DNA of 41,979 bases, from the IMG/VR virus record IMGVR_UViG_3300036791_001036, positions 1 through 41,979 of that record. One strand, 5' to 3'. Origin of the DNA: a virus. Below the pieces are notes generated by a model. It was not told the DNA's origin and searched no databases. It was given only the letters and a program-made list of their open reading frames with translations. This document shows, piece by piece, positions 38,973-41,979 of the stretch (positions are counted from its first letter, which is position 1; each line of letters begins with the position of its first letter). A program made the position numbers and the translations under genes.

Positions 38973-40274
38973 ATGGACACCAGCCTGATCGTGCACCATA
39001 TCGACGCGGCGATTCGCCACGACCGCAAGGCGCGCCGCTTACTCATCCCCGTGGCGCCGCCCTCGGAGACGATCCCCGTCCACGCGGGCGACGCGCTCCA
39101 ACCGATCATCGACGCCGCGCTCGACTACGCCGTCCTCGATATCGAACCGGCGACCTATCCCGGCTCGATCGTCCTCCACAAACCGATCACGCTCCAATCG
39201 CGCGCCGCGCGCCGCTCCGGCCGCGCGACGGCGACGAGTGCGGGCGTCGAAATCCTGGGATCCGGCAACGAGGCGATCACCGTCACCGGCCCCTATGTGA
39301 CCCTGCACGGCATCGGCGGGCGCAACGACAATCCGTCGGGCCAGATCATCGGCGTCGTCGGCGCCGCCTTTGCGATGGATTACTGCACGCTCCTCGGGCA
39401 CGCCGATCAGGGCCAGCACCGAGGGCTGATGCTGCAGGGCGACGGGGCCGTCATCGAAGCGAGTTTCATTGACGACTGTTTTTCGATCGGCCGCGACGCG
39501 CAAGCCATCTCCGGCTGGGACGGCACCCACCACGTCCTCATCGACGACTGCCACCTCGGCGGCGGCGCGCAGTCGATCATGTTCGGCGGCGGCGATTCGA
39601 CGTCGGCCGACCGGATGCCGACCGACATCACCGTCACGCGCTGCCTGCTCACGAAAAACCCACGCTGGTTCGACCTCCACGCGCAGATCAAGTGCGCGCT
39701 CGAACTCAAATGCGTCAACGGGTTCGTGATGACCGACTGCACGCTGGAGTACGCCGGGATCAGCGAGGGGCAAAGCGCGTACGTGATTGTGTTGTCGGTG
39801 CGGAACCAGGACGGCGGCGCGCCGTGGTCGACCGTGCGCAGCGTCACGATTCAGCGCTGTCTCGGCCGCTACGGCGGCGGCGCGATCAACATCGCGGGAT
39901 CCGACAACGAGCACCCGTCGGGCACGATGGACGACGTGCTGTTTGAAGACGTGTGCTTCACCGACATCGATCCGGCCGTCTGGAAGGGCGCGGGCAAAGG
40001 CGTCCAATTCCAAATGGGCCCGGAGCACGTCACGCTGCGCAACATCACCCTCGACATGAAAAACATGGGATCGAACCTGTACCTGATTCCGCCGCCGCTC
40101 ACCGGGCTCGTGCTGCAGAACCTGAAGATGACGCCCTCGGAGTACGGCGGCGAGGAGGGCATGAAGATCGACGCGGGCGGCAGCGGGCAGCAGGCGTGGA
40201 AAGACCTGATGCCCGACGCGATCATCGACATCACCCCCGACGACACGGGCGCGTCAGGCTACCCGACCGCGTGA
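38973..40274 (+). CDS. Right-handed beta-helix (pectate lyase-like) protein
   Basis: 433 residues. After IPVHAGDALQPIIDAALDYA it shows repeated short strands and turns (EAITVTGPYVTLHGIGGR, AFAMDYCTLLGHADQG, AVIEASFIDDCFSIGR, HHVLIDDCHLGGGA, TDITVTRCLLTKNP), as in parallel beta-helices of pectate lyase and tailspike type. Such proteins bind or cut polysaccharides. No signal peptide is seen. It is located among recombination and replication genes, far from the tail genes. GGAGGA is present before the ATG. Enzymatic residues cannot be assigned. Confidence 0.75.
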   Translation: MDTSLIVHHIDAAIRHDRKARRLLIPVAPPSETIPVHAGDALQPIIDAALDYAVLDIEPATYPGSIVLHKPITLQSRAARRSGRATATSAGVEILGSGNEAITVTGPYVTLHGIGGRNDNPSGQIIGVVGAAFAMDYCTLLGHADQGQHRGLMLQGDGAVIEASFIDDCFSIGRDAQAISGWDGTHHVLIDDCHLGGGAQSIMFGGGDSTSADRMPTDITVTRCLLTKNPRWFDLHAQIKCALELKCVNGFVMTDCTLEYAGISEGQSAYVIVLSVRNQDGGAPWSTVRSVTIQRCLGRYGGGAINIAGSDNEHPSGTMDDVLFEDVCFTDIDPAVWKGAGKGVQFQMGPEHVTLRNITLDMKNMGSNLYLIPPPLTGLVLQNLKMTPSEYGGEEGMKIDAGGSGQQAWKDLMPDAIIDITPDDTGASGYPTA

Positions 40275-40291
40275 CACCAACGGAGGACGAC

Positions 40292-40510
40292 ATGGGCGGA
40301 CGACTGGCGGGCACGATCAAAAACCTCGTCGATCAGCGCGGCTTCGGCTTCATCAAAGTCGACGAGACGGGCGTCGAATACTTTTTTCATCACAGCGGGC
40401 TCGGCAAGGGCGTCCGGTTCGACGACCTGCGTCAAGGCACGCGCGTGACGTTCGCTGTCTCGGCCTCGCCGAAAGGACCGCGCGCGGCCGACGTCGAACT
40501 CGAACGCTGA
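40292..40510 (+). CDS. Cold-shock domain protein
   Basis: 72 residues. GTIKNLVDQRGFGFIKVDET holds the RNP1-like motif (RGFGFI) and VEYFFHHSGL the RNP2 motif. This is the complete OB-fold cold-shock domain, which binds single-stranded nucleic acid and melts RNA structure. May act as RNA chaperone or antiterminator for the phage. Strong GGAGGA before the ATG. Confidence 0.92.
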   Translation: MGGRLAGTIKNLVDQRGFGFIKVDETGVEYFFHHSGLGKGVRFDDLRQGTRVTFAVSASPKGPRAADVELER

Positions 40511-40524
40511 TCCCAGGGGGCGGC

Positions 40525-40899
40525 ATGTGGTCACGGCTCGACGACGCACTGATCGACCATCGCAAAGTGTTCGAGGCAGGCGAGCGGCTCGGCAAGAACG
40601 GGCCCGCCATCGTGCTCGGCGTCTACGTTGTCGGCTTGATGTGGACCAATCGCCATCTCTCCGACGGGTTCCTGCCGCGCGCCACCGTGCGCGGGTTCAT
40701 GCACGTCGAGAAGCCACTCGACGTCGCGCGGGCGCTCGTCGAGGCGCGCCTCTGGGAGGCGGTGGACGGCGGCTATCGTGTCCACGACTTTCATGACTTC
40801 AACCTGCACGCCGCCGACGTCCAGGACAAACGGAAACGTGACCGCGAACGCAAACGCGAGGGGGGCCGACATCGTGGAAATGGCCGCGCCGACTCCTGA
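40525..40899 (+). CDS. Replication-type protein, N-terminal domain; possibly frameshifted
   Basis: 124 residues. SRLDDALIDHRKVFEAGERL, NGPAIVLGVYVVGLMWTNRH and RALVEARLWEAVDGGYRVHD match the winged-helix N-domain typical of phage replisome organiser or DnaD-like proteins. The basic end (KRKRDRERKREGG) is followed quickly by a stop. In the +1 frame, after a run of six G (40860-40865), a reading rich in R, E and P continues to 41053 in a style similar to tails of this family. The gene may be naturally short or shifted. GGGGG precedes the ATG. Confidence 0.75.
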   Translation: MWSRLDDALIDHRKVFEAGERLGKNGPAIVLGVYVVGLMWTNRHLSDGFLPRATVRGFMHVEKPLDVARALVEARLWEAVDGGYRVHDFHDFNLHAADVQDKRKRDRERKREGGRHRGNGRADS

Positions 40900-41037
40900 G
40901 GGAGTCCGCGACGAATCCAGGCGGAATCCGGCGCGACGTCCGCGTTACGTCCGCGCGGAATCGCGAAGTCCCGTACCCGTACCCGGTACGTACGGCCTGA
41001 GCTGGTACTTACGATCTGGGATCTTTGTTTGGCTGGC
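40900..41037. other. Gap with possible shifted coding remnant
   Basis: 138 bases. The +1 frame reads VRDESRRNPARRPRYV and then PVPVPGTYGL, reminiscent of the variable tail of the upstream protein. The last 50 bases are less GC-rich. No promoter or terminator can be called. Confidence 0.3.
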
Positions 41038-41751
41038 ATGGTTGTACTTGTGAGATCTAGTGCCGCGCCGCCGCGCGACTATCTCGCGTACCTGCAAAGC
41101 GGGACGTGGAGAACGAAGCGGAACCGCGCGCTGACGCTGGCCGCGTATCGCTGCGAACGCTGCGGCACCGGACGGCAACTGGAGGTCCATCACCGGACGT
41201 ATGACCGGCTCGGGCGCGAGTGGGATCAGGATCTCGAAGTGTTGTGTCGCGACTGCCATCGCGGGGAGACCATCGTGCAGACGGCGCGATCCCAACACGG
41301 CGTCTATTTGCAGATCGCGGCGGAAGTGTGGCGGAGAAAACCCGGGCAGTCGTACGTCGACGCAATCGAGGCTATCAAAATCCGCTGTGCGCAGCGGCGG
41401 ATTCCCTACTCGTCGGACCCGATCGCGAAAGCGCTCGACCTCGTGGCCGGGGCGGTGCCCGTGCCCGGTCGATCGCATGGGCCCGGGTCATCGGCCGGGC
41501 CGCCGCCGCCGCGACTGGCTGACGGCGCGGCTGATGCGCTGATCGCGAAGCTCCTCGGGGTCGTCGTGATCCGCACCATGCGGCACGCGGCCGACCGGCG
41601 CGATCACGAAGCCCGCGTGCGGCGGCAGGCTGACGAGTTTCGCACCCACTGGCAGGCGCGGGCGGCGCACCTGCCGCCGCCCGACGAAGACATAGCGCGA
41701 CGTGATCGCGAACTGGCCGAGATCACCGCGTACATCAGGGGGGATCTATGA
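41038..41751 (+). CDS. HNH endonuclease
   Basis: 237 residues from ATG 41038 (GTG 41050 is an alternative). The HNH core is YRCERCGTGRQLEVHHRTYD with C39, C42, H51/H52, then DLEVLCRDCHRGE with C70, C73, H74. The remainder is a helical, variable region of unknown role. Such standalone HNH proteins in early regions are often homing enzymes or host DNA nickases. Its stop overlaps the following ATG. Confidence 0.85.
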   Translation: MVVLVRSSAAPPRDYLAYLQSGTWRTKRNRALTLAAYRCERCGTGRQLEVHHRTYDRLGREWDQDLEVLCRDCHRGETIVQTARSQHGVYLQIAAEVWRRKPGQSYVDAIEAIKIRCAQRRIPYSSDPIAKALDLVAGAVPVPGRSHGPGSSAGPPPPRLADGAADALIAKLLGVVVIRTMRHAADRRDHEARVRRQADEFRTHWQARAAHLPPPDEDIARRDRELAEITAYIRGDL

Positions 41752-41979
41752 CGGCCGACGTCCGACACGAACGGCTGCTAGTGCGCGTGCTCGACGGGGT
41801 GCTGCAGCAGGAGACCTTCGACACGCTGCCCGACCTTGTCGAGGCGCTCAAATGCGCCTGCGCCCGCTACCGGATCGCGTACGACGGGGCGGCCTGTTGG
41901 CGCGCGATCACGCGGCTCGAACACGGGCGGCAGCGTCTGCTGCTCAGCCGGGCCGACGCGCGCGCGATTTTGCAGGAAC
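41748..41979 (+). CDS. Small conserved phage protein, second variant (partial)
   Basis: First 77 codons of the same protein family as 12-287; the end is cut by the window. Only the first part differs (VRHERLLVRVLDGVLQQETF versus ARHQRLLVRVLQDVLRRESF), the rest is identical. ATG overlaps the HNH stop (ATGA). If the molecule is circular, the gene continues at base 271 and ends at 287, 82 residues in all. Confidence 0.75.
   Translation, partial: MTADVRHERLLVRVLDGVLQQETFDTLPDLVEALKCACARYRIAYDGAACWRAITRLEHGRQRLLLSRADARAILQE
41853..41979. repeat. 127-bp exact terminal repeat, right copy
   Basis: Identical to 144-270. See the left copy. Confidence 0.9.

Overview
The window is almost certainly the near-complete genome of a temperate, siphovirus-like tailed phage with an HK97-type head, assembled from a GC-rich source. 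The GC content looks like roughly two thirds by eye. Evidence for a phage is a full head and tail morphogenesis cluster in canonical order, a terminase pair, a tyrosine integrase with an excisionase-like protein, a repressor switch and a RecT/exonuclease recombination cassette. Nothing names the host. Strong Shine-Dalgarno sites, GTG starts and a bacterial lipobox say it is a bacterium with high GC. The last 127 bases repeat bases 144-270 exactly, while the sequence before the repeat differs at the two ends. This is what a de Bruijn assembly with k=127 gives on a circular or circularly permuted molecule. If so, the unit is about 41.7 kb and bases 1-143 come from a second variant of the same gene.

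Layout. 12-3952 (+): a tightly overlapping string of small genes (several zinc-ribbon proteins) with two HNH nucleases. 4080-5881: a ParB-like/DNA methylase fusion, then the P27-type small terminase. 5892-9050: excisionase-like protein, a promoter with its own small operon, a ribbon-helix-helix protein, a tyrosine integrase and a non-coding attP candidate. 9051-11738: large terminase split by an intein that sits inside the Walker A motif and carries class 3 hallmarks. 11770-20242: RHH protein, tRNA-like fragment, portal, S49 protease, major capsid protein, connectors, a CgeB-type glycosyltransferase and the tail tube protein. 20248-28468: tail chaperones joined by a -1 frameshift, tape measure, a hub protein with two glycine-rich modules, and a fibre. 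28504-30942: a possible TIM-barrel protein, a lipoprotein, a holin-like membrane protein and a GT2 glycosyltransferase.

30939-33820 is a minus-strand operon: HTH repressor, then small accessory genes, one with a 15-base C tract. 33821-34015 is the divergent switch, with two inverted repeats and a good rightward sigma70-like promoter. 34016-41979 (+) is the early region: Cro-like protein, RecT, RecB-like nuclease, a second ParB/methylase fusion overlapped by a candidate nuclease, a coiled-coil protein, a beta-helix protein, a cold-shock protein, a replication-type protein and an HNH nuclease.

How it works together: the repressor and Cro-like protein set the lysis/lysogeny choice. RecT and the exonuclease recombine or circularise DNA. 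Integrase and the excisionase-like protein act at attP, which lies between the small and large terminase genes, so integration would place these two genes at opposite prophage ends. The most interesting parts are the methylase/nuclease pair at 36298-38225, the class 3-like intein, the attP organisation, the chaperone frameshift signal and the two virion-linked glycosyltransferases.
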